From assembly GCF_041051975.1 (NCBI RefSeq), contig NZ_CP163435.1:8710501-8774500 (forward strand): 64,000 nt of DNA, in the 5' to 3' direction. This document shows positions 1-7,779 of this stretch, piece by piece. Source of the stretch: Streptomyces sp. R21. GTDB lineage: Bacteria; Actinomycetota; Actinomycetes; Streptomycetales; Streptomycetaceae. Position numbers and translations under genes: made by a program. The notes beneath the pieces are model-generated. The model searched no databases. It was not told the origin of the DNA and saw only the letters and a program-made list of their open reading frames with translations. Within the stretch, counting starts at the first letter, position 1, and each line of letters opens with the position of its first letter.

Positions 1-176
1 TCGGCGTTGGGGTATTCCTCGGCGGGACGAGGTCGAAGTCGCTGGCTTGGAGACTTCGGCTTCCAGTTGGGAGAGTTGCTGGGAGACGGAGGCAGGGACG
101 CGAACGGTCGCGTTTTCCGACGACTGCAGGTCGAAAAGATCCGCTGGACTGATCCTGCGCGCGCATCGGACCCTGA
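1..176 (-). other. possible partial coding stretch at window edge
   Basis: Read on the minus strand this stretch has no stop and gives a sensible peptide with ATVRVPASVSQQL, which loosely resembles a ribbon-helix-helix or coiled DNA-binding segment. Neither end is visible and codon bias is weaker than in neighbouring genes. The family is not recognised. It may equally be the non-coding upstream region of the ammonia-lyase gene. Confidence 0.15.
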
Positions 177-180
177 TGGT

Positions 181-1296
181 GTGACCGACAACGCTTCCTC
201 CCCCTGCACGCTGCCGTGGTTCGCGCGTCCCGATGCCCGTGCCTGGCGGTGTGAACCCGCGCCCACCGAGGTGCGGGTCTTCCACGCCTCACTGCCCGGC
301 TACGCGCCCACCCCACTGACCGAACTCCCCTCACTGGCCTCTGAGATGGGAGTCGCCCGGGTCTTCGTCAAGGACGAGTCCCGTCGTCTGGGGCTGCCCG
401 CGTTCAAGGCGCTGGGGGCGTCCTGGGCGGTCCACCGCACCCTTGCGGAGCGGGCGGCGAACGGCGGAGAACAGGGCCCGGTCACCCTCGTGACCGCCAC
501 CGACGGCAACCACGGCCGCGCGGTGGCCCGCATGGCACACCGCGTCGGGCAGCGCGCCCACGTGTTCGTTCCCCAGGGCGTGCATCCGCAGGCCGTCGCG
601 GCCATCGTCGCCGAACAGGCCGAGGTCACCGAGGTGGCAGGCTCGTACGACGAGGCCGTGCGCCTGGCGGCCGAGGCGGCCGCGGCCCCGGACGCGGTCC
701 TGATCCAGGACACCGCCTGGCCGGGCTATGAACAGATCCCGGGGTGGATCGTCGAGGGATACTCCACCCTCTGCGCCGAGATCGACGAGCAACTGAGGGC
801 CGAACGGGTCGTCGAAGGCCCCGACCTCGTCTCGGTTCCGGTGGGCGTGGGGTCCTTGGCCCAGGCCGTGGTCACCCACTACCGCAGCCGCCCCTCCGGG
901 CATGCCCCGGCGCTGCTGTCGGTGGAACCGGAGGCCGCGCCCTGCGTCCTGGAAAGCCTCCTCCTCGGAGCGCCCGTCAGTGTCACCACGCGGGAGACCA
1001 GCATGGCCGGGCTGAACTGCGGCACCCCGTCCAGCATCGCCTGGCCCCACCTGCGCGGCGGTCTGGACGCCGCGGTCGCCGTCACGGACGCCGACAGCGC
1101 CCGCGCGGCCGGAGACCTGGCCGCTGCCGGTGTCTCCTCGGGCCCCTGCGGAGCCGCGGCGCTCGCCGGTCTGCGCGCGGCGCTCACCGGCGTGGGAGCC
1201 GAGGAACGCCGTACGGCTCTGGAGCTGGGGCCGACCTCGGTGGTCGTGCTGCTGAGCACCGAGGGCACGGCCGCCAACCCGCACTCCAGCCACTGA
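181..1296 (+). CDS. diaminopropionate ammonia-lyase-like PLP enzyme
   Basis: A 371-residue fold-type II PLP enzyme, most like diaminopropionate ammonia-lyase, which converts 2,3-diaminopropionate (and often D-serine) to pyruvate and ammonia. The probable PLP lysine lies in PAFKALGASWAV. A TDGNHGRAVA segment matches the cofactor-binding loop and VGVGSLAQAV the phosphate-binding region. The frame is open further upstream, but the GTG at 181 is chosen because homology starts just after it (LPWFARPDARAW). A LysE-type exporter remnant follows on the same strand, so the pair may once have served amino-acid breakdown and export. Threonine dehydratase is the main alternative; substrate is inferred from family resemblance. 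Confidence 0.8.
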   Translation: MTDNASSPCTLPWFARPDARAWRCEPAPTEVRVFHASLPGYAPTPLTELPSLASEMGVARVFVKDESRRLGLPAFKALGASWAVHRTLAERAANGGEQGPVTLVTATDGNHGRAVARMAHRVGQRAHVFVPQGVHPQAVAAIVAEQAEVTEVAGSYDEAVRLAAEAAAAPDAVLIQDTAWPGYEQIPGWIVEGYSTLCAEIDEQLRAERVVEGPDLVSVPVGVGSLAQAVVTHYRSRPSGHAPALLSVEPEAAPCVLESLLLGAPVSVTTRETSMAGLNCGTPSSIAWPHLRGGLDAAVAVTDADSARAAGDLAAAGVSSGPCGAAALAGLRAALTGVGAEERRTALELGPTSVVVLLSTEGTAANPHSSH

Positions 1297-1393
1297 ACAC
1301 GCGACACCGGAAAGACCCCTGTGTTGACCACTGCTCCTTGATGACCTCATCGCCGACGGGTTCGACCCGCTCGATCAGGAGGAGGTCGGCAGC

Positions 1394-1540
1394 GTGCTGA
1401 CCCGCTTCGTGGCCGCGACCGGTGTCCTCGGGCTGCTGACCGTCGTGCCCGGACCGGACACGGCGGTGGTGACCCGACGTGCGCTCGTGGCCGGTTCCGG
1501 GGTCGCGCTGCGTGCCGTGGGCGGGATCGCAACCGGAACG
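1394..1540 (+). pseudogene. LysE/RhtB exporter, N-terminal remnant
   Basis: About 49 residues from a GTG preceded by GGAGGAGG match the first transmembrane segment of LysE/RhtB amino-acid exporters, including the family motif VVPGPDTAVVTRRAL and then VALRAVGGIATG. Homology stops abruptly near 1540, where the sequence continues as the antisense of an ISL3 transposase. The exporter has lost about three quarters of its length and cannot be functional. The good ribosome binding site and clean start suggest a recent truncation. Confidence 0.7.
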
Positions 1541-2016
1541 TCGGGCGCCTGCAGCTGGCCGAGCAGCCGGGCCCGGCCGGTGGGCACCTCCAGCGAGCGG
1601 CACAGCCGCATGCCCGGGTGCCCGCCCGCTGCGAGCGCAACGGAGCGCCACAGCGTCTTCACCCCGGGCCCGGCACGGGCATAACGCGTAGTCAGGCCCT
1701 CGACCTGCTCAACGAACGTGCTCCGTCTGCAATCGGGGGCGTCGCAGAAGAACCGCCGGACCTCCAGCTTCACCACCACGCGGCGCCCGCCGACCGGGTA
1801 TTCGGCCAGTCGCCGCCCATAAGGGCTGTGCACCCGGCGCGAGGCGGTCGCGCAGTCCGGGCACGCCAACTCCGGTACGGTGCTGTGGGCTTCGGCCACA
1901 ACGACCCCGCTCATCTCGGTCAACCGGTCCGGCGCCATCCCCACGGCGTTCGGGAACAGTGCGTCCTTCAACGCGGACAGAACCCCCATGAACAGGGCAT
2001 TCCCGCACTCAAACAT
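1531..2016 (-). mobile_element. ISL3-family transposase remnant (N-terminal)
   Basis: The minus strand encodes the N-terminal zinc-binding part of an ISL3 transposase. Two cysteine pairs are seen: CPDCATASRRVHSPYGRR, and FFCDAPDC followed by RRSTFVEQVEGLT. Homology runs on through RLCRSLEVPTGRARLLGQLQAP and then ends at the LysE fragment, so the catalytic DDE part is missing. The start is either the ATG at 2016 or the one at 1989. No terminal inverted repeat could be recognised. This copy differs in sequence from the ISL3 remnant near 11.6-12.9 kb, so the two are separate insertions. Confidence 0.75.
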
Positions 2017-2117
2017 GGAGCGTGAACTACGCCATCGTGACCGTCATGAAATTTCGCCCCGACCCCTGAAAACGGCCGGCGATGCTCTTCACTGCCCAGG
2101 CCGTTGTCTCGTCAACT

Positions 2118-2163
2118 GGAGCCGATTCGCCCGCCGGTGAAGGGTTTGGGGCGACTCGGCTCC
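2118..2163. repeat. imperfect inverted repeat, possible terminator
   Basis: Arms GGAGCCGATTCGCCC (2118-2132) and GGGCGACTCGGCTCC (2149-2163) pair with a single mismatch around a 16-nt loop. It lies about 90 bp beyond the stop of the sigma-factor gene. It could end that transcript, although no T-run follows, or it could be a transposon end left from the ISL3 insertion. The other roughly 200 bp between the transposase remnant and the sigma gene show nothing recognisable. Confidence 0.4.
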
Positions 2164-2248
2164 GTCAAGGGCGCCTTCGGCGTCGAAAGCGCCGGGCTGC
2201 GCCCTCCCTGAACAGTTCGTCCCGGTCCAGGGTCCCACCGGTAATGCT

Positions 2249-3157
2249 TCAGGGCTGAACGCTTCGGAGCAGCGCCAAGCTGTTGTCGGGGGTCAGGCCG
2301 CTGAGCTTTTCGGGGTTGACCTGGAAGCGCAGGTTCTGGATGCGGCCGTCGACGAGGTCGAACGAGAGGGCGCCGACCGTGTGTCCGCCGAGGGTGGCCA
2401 GGACGCCGAGCTCGCCGTTGATGACGGCCGGCTCCATGGTCAGGGCGGCCAGTTCGGGCTTGGCCAGGAAACCCACGATCCAGCGCGCGACGTGGTCGGT
2501 GCCGTGGAGGGGGCGGCGGGCAGCGGTGACCTTGCCGCCGCCGTCGGACCAGGCGGTGACCTCGGGGGCGAGCAGTTCCATGACGGCGTTCAGGTCGCCG
2601 CCCGCGCAGGCCTCCATGAACTGGGCGGTGACCTGCCGACGCCGGGTCTGGTCGGCGTCGAAGCGGGGGCGGCGGGCCTGGACGTGCTCGCGTGCGCGGT
2701 GGGCAATCTGGCGGACTGTCGGCTCGGGACGTTCGAGGGTTTCGGCGATCTCGGCGTGCGAGTAGCCGAAGACCTCGCGGAGCAGGAAGACGGCGCGTTC
2801 GACGGGGCTTAGGGTTTCCAGGACGACCAGCATCGCGGTGGAGACGCTGTCGGCCAGTTCGGTCTCCGCGGCGATGTCGGGGGAGGTCAGCAGGGGCTCG
2901 GGGAGCCACGGCCCGACGTAGGTCTCGCGGGTCGCCCGTGCGGAGGTGAGGCGGTTCAACGAGAGGTTGGTGACCGTGCGCACCAGGTAGGCCTTGGGGT
3001 GGCGAACCGTGTCGCGGTCCGCGGTGCTCCAGCTCAGCCAGGTGTCCTGGAGGACGTCCTCGGCGTCGGTGACGCTGCCCAGCATGCGGTAGGCGGTGGC
3101 GAACAGCAGCCTGCGGTGTTCGAGGTACGGGTCCGGCTCATCCCTGGCGTCGATCAT
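2249..3157 (-). CDS. ECF41-family RNA polymerase sigma factor (SigJ-like)
   Basis: A 302-residue extracytoplasmic-function sigma factor. Region 2 is near residues 15-80 (AYRMLGSVTDAEDVLQDTWL) and region 4 near 120-170 (LSPVERAVFLLREVFGYSHAEIAETL). The long C-terminal NTF2/SnoaL-like domain is diagnostic of ECF41. The three ECF41 hallmarks are visible: the WLPEPLL linker, the DGGGK motif and NPEKL near the end. In this group the C-terminal extension takes the place of an anti-sigma factor. The start is the ATG at 3157; an upstream in-frame ATG at 3193 is less likely. It lies 72 bp downstream of the oxidoreductase gene on the same strand, the usual ECF41 partner arrangement, so both are probably cotranscribed. 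Confidence 0.9.
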   Translation of the reverse strand: MIDARDEPDPYLEHRRLLFATAYRMLGSVTDAEDVLQDTWLSWSTADRDTVRHPKAYLVRTVTNLSLNRLTSARATRETYVGPWLPEPLLTSPDIAAETELADSVSTAMLVVLETLSPVERAVFLLREVFGYSHAEIAETLERPEPTVRQIAHRAREHVQARRPRFDADQTRRRQVTAQFMEACAGGDLNAVMELLAPEVTAWSDGGGKVTAARRPLHGTDHVARWIVGFLAKPELAALTMEPAVINGELGVLATLGGHTVGALSFDLVDGRIQNLRFQVNPEKLSGLTPDNSLALLRSVQP

Positions 3158-3229
3158 CGGCTCATGCTGCCAGCGCCGTAACCAGGGCGGCAAGGCCCGA
3201 GATCGCGGCGCTGGGAGCCGATGAGCCCG

Positions 3230-4408
3230 TCATGCCGTGGGCTTGCGGGTGGCGCGGCCGCCCTTGGAGACGATGGTGGTGACGTTCATGCGCTTGCTGA
3301 ACCGGTAGGTAGTGAGCGGGCTGCCGCTGACCGTCTCCTTGTACGCGACGGCGATCCGGCCAGTGAGGTGCATACGGCGGGGGGTGTCGTCGGCCTTGGT
3401 GAACTGGATGACGGCATCACGGCGGCCGAGGCTGACCGGCTGGTGGAAGTAGCCGAAGCGGAACGGCTTGACGGCCTTGCCGCGCACGAGCCGCGCGATG
3501 GTGTCGGCGGTGTACTGGGCGGTGGGCAGGCCGCTCTGGCAGGTGCCGTGGATCTGTCCCCAGGCCAGACGGACGGCGGCGGCGTCGCCGATGGCGTGGA
3601 TCTCCGGGTGGGAAACCGAACGCAGGGTGGCGTCGACCAGGATGAGGCCGCGGTCGTCGGTGGCGATCCCGGCGTCGGCGGCGAGCGGCGACACCTTGAC
3701 GCCGGTGGTCCACAGGCAGGCGTCGGAGCGGACGAGCCGGCCGTCGGCCAGTTCGACCGCGTCGGGCAGCACCTTGGTGACACGGGCGCCGGTCTCAAGA
3801 GTGACGCCGAGGCGGTCCAGCGCGCCGTAGAGGTAGGCGCGGGCCTTGGCACCCATCATGCCGCCGGGCTCGTCCAGGCTGATCAGCGTGACGTCCAGAC
3901 CGGGGTGGCTCTCGGCGATCTCGGTGGCCGCCTCGATGCCGGTCAGGCCGCCGCCACAGACGGTGACCGTGCCGCCGGACGCGGCGACCTCGGTGAGCCG
4001 CGCGGCAAACCGACCGGCGATCTCCGGGTTGTTGAGGGTGAACGCGTGGGTGTCGGCGCCGGGGACCTTGTCGGTGTCGGTCGAGCTGCCCAGCGCGTAG
4101 ACGAGCGTGTCGTACCCGAGGGTCTCAGCGCCGTCGACGGTGATCCGCCGGGCCTCGGGGTCGATGGCGTTGGCGGCGCCCTGGACGAACGTGACGCCGG
4201 TCCCGGCGAGCAGGTCGGGTATCTGATGGTCGGCCAGTTCCTGACCGGCGGCGATCTGGTGCATCCGCAGCCGCTCGACGAACCGGCTCGAGGGGTTGAC
4301 CAGGGTGATCTTCACGTCGGTCCGGCGGGTGCGGTGGGCCAGCCGGATGGCGCTGAACAAGCCCGTGTAACCGGCGCCGAGGACGACGATGTGGTGGCCG
4401 TTGTTCAT
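3230..4408 (-). CDS. NAD(P)/FAD-dependent oxidoreductase (NDH-2-like)
   Basis: A 392-residue two-dinucleotide-binding oxidoreductase of the pyridine nucleotide-disulphide/NDH-2 superfamily. The FAD-binding VVLGAGYTGL motif sits at residues 8-17 and a second Rossmann motif, VCGGGLTGIEAA, near 155. HAIGDAAAV is the FAD-contacting region. No transmembrane helix or active-site CxxC is evident, so it is more likely a soluble or peripheral quinone reductase than a disulphide reductase. The ATG at 4408 follows GGGAG. An in-frame TTG at 4462 is rejected because it overlaps the candidate promoter -10 element. ECF41 sigma factors typically activate such an adjacent oxidoreductase gene. Confidence 0.85.
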   Translation of the reverse strand: MNNGHHIVVLGAGYTGLFSAIRLAHRTRRTDVKITLVNPSSRFVERLRMHQIAAGQELADHQIPDLLAGTGVTFVQGAANAIDPEARRITVDGAETLGYDTLVYALGSSTDTDKVPGADTHAFTLNNPEIAGRFAARLTEVAASGGTVTVCGGGLTGIEAATEIAESHPGLDVTLISLDEPGGMMGAKARAYLYGALDRLGVTLETGARVTKVLPDAVELADGRLVRSDACLWTTGVKVSPLAADAGIATDDRGLILVDATLRSVSHPEIHAIGDAAAVRLAWGQIHGTCQSGLPTAQYTADTIARLVRGKAVKPFRFGYFHQPVSLGRRDAVIQFTKADDTPRRMHLTGRIAVAYKETVSGSPLTTYRFSKRMNVTTIVSKGGRATRKPTA

Positions 4409-4457
4409 TGGATCTCCCAAGGTCGGGCACCGGCTTCGGTGTCGGTGACGCTCATGG

Positions 4458-4484
4458 GACAAGCAACCCGCACCGGACGTGACA
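4458..4484 (-). promoter_or_regulatory. candidate ECF41-dependent promoter
   Basis: On the minus strand TGTCACG (4484-4478), then 16 nt, then TGTC (4461-4458). This fits the published ECF41 consensus TGTCACA-N16-CGTC with one mismatch in each element. It lies about 50 bp upstream of the oxidoreductase start and on the correct strand. Confidence 0.5.
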
Positions 4485-4743
4485 GGTAGTCAAAGTGAGC
4501 CACATCACACAATGCTCGCCGTTGGTGTGCTGGCAAGAACTCGTAGATTTCCTCGCTGTACTGGGCTGGCCGAGGCAGAGCAGGACGCCGAAGAGGACGG
4601 GCTGCGACTGCCGCTCAAACCGGCGTGCATCGGACGTCCCGCTCACCCCCGAGGAAGCCGGACTCCGCGAGCGACTCCAGCGCCGGGTCCTGGACGGCGC
4701 AGGCTGACAGGAACCCAGGTTCGACTCAACGCGACGCCCCCCG

Positions 4744-4956
4744 CTCAGTGAGCGATTCGATGATCTGGTGGACCGGTCGGTTCAGCGGGTCCAGGTGATG
4801 ACGGGCTGCCAGTTCGCCCTGGGAGACATCGCGCTGGAGATCGCCCCTTGCGGGCGCACGGCGGGAACATGGCGCTGGGCGAGGGCGAGGAACTGGGCGT
4901 GTAGGACTCGTTACGCCTGTTCGCCGAGCAGATAGAGCTGTCCTTCCATCCCTGAT
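4744..4956 (+). pseudogene. decayed DUF6192 (RacO-like) gene fragment
   Basis: The reading SERFDDLVDRSV, then QFALGDIALEIAP, matches the beginning of DUF6192/RacO-like Streptomyces DNA-binding proteins. After a frameshift near 4850 the homology continues in another frame as AHGGNMALGEGEELGV, a TAG stop, then DSLRLFAEQIELSFHP. No start codon is present at the expected place. The sequence ends inside the left arm of the perfect inverted repeat at 4948. Between 4485 and 4744 only a short possible coding scrap (TPEEAGLRERLQRRVLDG, about 4640-4707) is seen. Confidence 0.55.
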
Positions 4957-5011
4957 CTTGCGTGGGTGTCCCCGGCTTCAGCCGGGGACACCCACGCAAG
5001 ATCAGGGATGA
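4948..5011. repeat. perfect 31-bp inverted repeat with 2-nt loop
   Basis: Bases 4948-4978 and 4981-5011 are exact reverse complements separated only by TC. The inner part reads GGTGTCCCCGGCT-TC-AGCCGGGGACACC. The left arm ends a decayed DUF6192 gene and the right arm contains the start of the next open frame. It is much longer than a normal terminator stem and lacks a T-tract. It could be a strong bidirectional terminator, a fold-back remnant of a mobile element or an assembly artefact. Confidence 0.85.
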
Positions 5012-5319
5012 ACTCGGCGAATCCGGAGAAGTTCCGCGGCACGCTGCCCACGGTCAGACGGCTCACCGACTTCCGCGAGACCGTCGCCGAACGCGTGCAT
5101 GCCCGCATCGGGGACATCGCAGGCGGCCGGGTCGGCGCCCCCGCACAACTCGCCGTCGTCGCCACCCACTTGCTCACCACGCTCATCAACCACGAGTACC
5201 AGCACGACCAGTGGATCAGCGAAGTCCGCACCGGCGACCTCGGCCACGCACTCCCGCCCGACCCCGACAGCGAGCACCTGCGCCGCATCGACGGCTACCT
5301 CGTCGTCGACGTCCCGTAG
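5008..5319 (+). CDS. hypothetical protein
   Basis: A 103-residue frame starting with ATG at 5008, inside the right arm of the inverted repeat. It has Streptomyces-like codon use and ends just before the histidine kinase stop on the other strand. The middle (LAVVATHLLTTLINHEYQHDQWISEV) looks helical, with a charged, acidic C-terminus. No family is recognised and there is no signal or membrane segment. The start within the hairpin and the abrupt switch from the decayed gene on the other side suggest this may be the 3' part of a larger gene joined here by rearrangement. Confidence 0.4.
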   Translation: MNSANPEKFRGTLPTVRRLTDFRETVAERVHARIGDIAGGRVGAPAQLAVVATHLLTTLINHEYQHDQWISEVRTGDLGHALPPDPDSEHLRRIDGYLVVDVP

Positions 5320-5340
5320 CCATACCTCCGTCGCGTCGCC

Positions 5341-6525
5341 TTACGGCTTCCGCGCCGGAAACACCGCCCGTACCTCCCACCCGGCGCCGACCCGCGGCCC
5401 GGCGTTCAGTTCGCCGCCGAGCGCCGTCACCCGTTCTTTGAGGCCGACCAGGCCGAAGCCGCCGCCGTGGGCGGCCACCGGGAGTTGGGTGCCGCCGAGG
5501 CCGTCGTCCGCCACCGTCACCGCCAGGCGGCCGATGTCGTCGCGCAGGCGGACTTCGATGTGCGTGGCGTCGGCCGCGTGGCGGCGGATGTTGGTCAGTG
5601 CTTCCTGGACGACCCGGAAGGCGGCGGCCTGCACCTCATGGGGGAGGCCGTCGGACACGGCGGGGTCGCGGCGCAGGATGGCCTGCTGGCCCGGGATGGC
5701 GAAGCCGTCGAGGAGGTCGGCGATGCCGGCGAGGTCGCCGACCGGGCGGCGGTCGGCCGTCTCGGGACCCGTGTTCCGCAGCACGCCCACCGTGCGGCGC
5801 ATCGAGGCGAGGGCCTCGGTCGCGGCGCGTTCGATACCGGCGAGGACGGGGTCGAGTTCGTCGGAGCCGGTGTCCGCCATCATGCGGGCGACCTGTGTCT
5901 GCACGAGGATCCCGGTCACGTGGTGGGCGACGAAGTCGTGCAGATCGGCGGCGATGGCCAGGCGTTCGCTGCGCCGGGTCTCGCTGACGGCGACGGTGCG
6001 GCGATAGTCCATCGAGCGCAGATAGCCCGCGAGTCCGGCGACGAGGCCGACCAGCAGCAGGCCGATCATCTCCAGGCCCGTCACGTCACTGCTCAGCATC
6101 GCGTCGCCGCGGACCGGCAGGACGAGCAGCGCGCCCGCGTCGAGGGCGCCGCACACCACGACCCAGCGCGGCGGGCAGTGCCGTACCGCGATGAAGAGCA
6201 GGCTCAGCAGGGTCATCACCTCGCCCGGGCCGAAGACGACGTCCCCTTGGACCGGCAGCGAAGCTGCGGTGAGGAGGACCGAGGCGAGAGCGGGCACGGC
6301 GGTGCGCACCTGCGGAGTGAGCCACGCGGGCCGCCGCCCGGCCGGCCACAGCACGCCGGCCAGCCCGACGAGCACCACGGCCAGGGTCTGCCAGATCGGG
6401 CTGGCCGTCGGCAGGACACTCGCTCCGTCGGAGCCCGCGTAGAGCAATACGTCGACAACGGACGCGGCGAGCAGGACACCGACGGCGAGGCCATGGACGC
6501 AGCCCCGGGCGGAAACGGACTTCAT
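5341..6525 (-). CDS. orphan NarL-type sensor histidine kinase
   Basis: A 394-residue membrane sensor kinase. Several N-terminal hydrophobic segments (roughly residues 10-190) precede a HisKA_3 phospho-acceptor box, ADLHDFVAHHVTGILVQTQ, near residue 210. An ATPase domain has FRVVQEALTNIRRHA (N box) and ADDGLGG and GGGFGLVGLKERV (G boxes). The ATG at 6525 is chosen; a frame extends about 17 codons upstream without homology. No response regulator lies next to it, which is unusual for this class. Instead it faces a DUF4333 gene and a MacB-type transporter. A decayed homologue in the same divergent arrangement lies at 43.7-44.4 kb. Confidence 0.88.
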   Translation of the reverse strand: MKSVSARGCVHGLAVGVLLAASVVDVLLYAGSDGASVLPTASPIWQTLAVVLVGLAGVLWPAGRRPAWLTPQVRTAVPALASVLLTAASLPVQGDVVFGPGEVMTLLSLLFIAVRHCPPRWVVVCGALDAGALLVLPVRGDAMLSSDVTGLEMIGLLLVGLVAGLAGYLRSMDYRRTVAVSETRRSERLAIAADLHDFVAHHVTGILVQTQVARMMADTGSDELDPVLAGIERAATEALASMRRTVGVLRNTGPETADRRPVGDLAGIADLLDGFAIPGQQAILRRDPAVSDGLPHEVQAAAFRVVQEALTNIRRHAADATHIEVRLRDDIGRLAVTVADDGLGGTQLPVAAHGGGFGLVGLKERVTALGGELNAGPRVGAGWEVRAVFPARKP

Positions 6526-6674
6526 GCCGATCACCGTAGGCGAGACCCCCGGCGGCGGGATCGGCCGAATGGCCATGGGACCGGCCCCGACCCCGACCGT
6601 TCGGCCGAGGCGGGTGTCCGGGCCCGCGGGCGAGGGTGGAGCCGCATCCTCACCACGGACACCAGGAGCACACG

Positions 6675-7046
6675 ATGCAACGCAGCAAGTTCCTCGTCGG
6701 TGTCGTCGGCGGCGTGACCGCCGTGACCGTGCTGGGCGGTCTCGGCACGCATCTGCTCGCCGGCACCGAGTCGACCAGCCGTCTCGACGAGTACAGCACC
6801 GCGTCGGTGGACGGCCACCGGGCGCTCGCGGCGACCATCGTCGCGGGCCGCACCGAGAGCAAGTACCACGCGCTGCCCTGGGTCGGCGCCAAGCTCTCCG
6901 GCGTCAGCTGCCCGACCGGTCTCACGGCCGTGGCCGAAGCCACCCTCACCTGCACCGGCGAGAAGAGCGACGGCGGCACCGTCGAGATCCCCGTCCGTGT
7001 GATCAGGGCCGACGCCAACAGCGTCACCTGGAAGTTCGAGCGCTGA
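6675..7046 (+). CDS. DUF4333-domain secreted or anchored protein
   Basis: A 123-residue protein. An N-terminal hydrophobic segment (FLVGVVGGVTAVTVLGGLGTHLLAG) acts as signal or anchor, followed by a DUF4333 domain with the two typical cysteines in GVSCPTGL and TLTCTGEK and a C-terminal VTWKFER. The ATG at 6675 follows ACCAGGAGCACACG, a good ribosome binding site. It is divergent from the histidine kinase and 19 bp upstream of the ABC ATPase, so it probably heads a three-gene operon with it and the FtsX-like permease. A closely similar paralogue is at 43259-43627. It may be an extracytoplasmic partner of the transporter or kinase; that is inference. Confidence 0.8.
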   Translation: MQRSKFLVGVVGGVTAVTVLGGLGTHLLAGTESTSRLDEYSTASVDGHRALAATIVAGRTESKYHALPWVGAKLSGVSCPTGLTAVAEATLTCTGEKSDGGTVEIPVRVIRADANSVTWKFER

Positions 7047-7065
7047 GAAGGAGCCCCTGCACAGC

Positions 7066-7749
7066 ATGAGCACCGTTCTGGCCGGATACGGCCTCGTCAA
7101 GAAGTACGGCTCCACCACCGCACTGGCCGGCGTGGACGTCGAGGTCGGTGAGCGCGACTCACTGGCGATCATGGGCCCGTCCGGGTCCGGCAAGTCCACC
7201 CTGCTGCACATCCTGGCGGGGATCATCCGCCCCGACGACGGCCAAGTACTGCTGCGGGGCGAACGCGTCGACAATCTGGGCGAGAACCGGCTCAGCGCCC
7301 TGCGCCGCAAGCGGTTCGGGTTCGTGTTCCAGTTCGGTCAGTTGCTCCCGGAGCTGCCCGCCGAGGAGAACGTCGCCCTGCCGTTGATACTGGAGGGCAT
7401 ACCGCGCGGCGAGGCCGTCGTCCGCGCCCGCCGCTGGTTCGCACCGCTCGGCCTGGACGGTCTGGAGCACCGCCGGCCCGGCCAGCTCTCCGGCGGCCAG
7501 GCCCAGCGCGTCGCCATCGCCCGCGCCCTGGCCGTCGAGCCGGACGTGGTCTTCGCCGACGAGCCCACCGGCGCACTGGACCAGGCCACCGGCACGGAGG
7601 TGGTCCAACTGCTGACCACCGCCACCCGGCAGTCGGGCGCCTCCCTGGTCATGGTCACCCATGACGCCGACGTCGCCGCCCACTGCGGCCGGATCCTCCA
7701 CGTCCGCGACGGCCGCATCAGCGGCCACAGCCAGTTCACCGTCTCCTGA
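7066..7749 (+). CDS. ABC transporter ATP-binding protein (MacB/LolD type)
   Basis: A 227-residue ATPase. Walker A GPSGSGKST is at residues 37-45, the Q-loop near VFQFGQLLPE, signature LSGGQ at 141-145 and Walker B VVFADEPTGALD at 161-172, with a switch histidine in MVTHD. Length and motifs match the LolD/MacB class that pairs with FtsX-like permeases for mechanotransmission rather than ordinary transport. The permease follows 30 bp later. In actinobacteria such modules next to a kinase often handle antimicrobial peptides or envelope stress; the substrate here is unknown. Confidence 0.92.
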   Translation: MSTVLAGYGLVKKYGSTTALAGVDVEVGERDSLAIMGPSGSGKSTLLHILAGIIRPDDGQVLLRGERVDNLGENRLSALRRKRFGFVFQFGQLLPELPAEENVALPLILEGIPRGEAVVRARRWFAPLGLDGLEHRRPGQLSGGQAQRVAIARALAVEPDVVFADEPTGALDQATGTEVVQLLTTATRQSGASLVMVTHDADVAAHCGRILHVRDGRISGHSQFTVS

Positions 7750-7779
7750 GACGCCTCGCCCGAAGCCCCCGGAGTCCCC

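Noticed and set aside
471..490. ACAGGGCCCGG inside the ammonia-lyase gene as another copy of the 15-mer
   Set aside because: It matches just the GGGCCC core, lies in coding sequence and lacks the TGA and CCCCA flanks.
4408..4462. Upstream TTG start for the oxidoreductase
   Set aside because: It overlaps the candidate ECF41 -10 element, and homology begins at the ATG at 4408.
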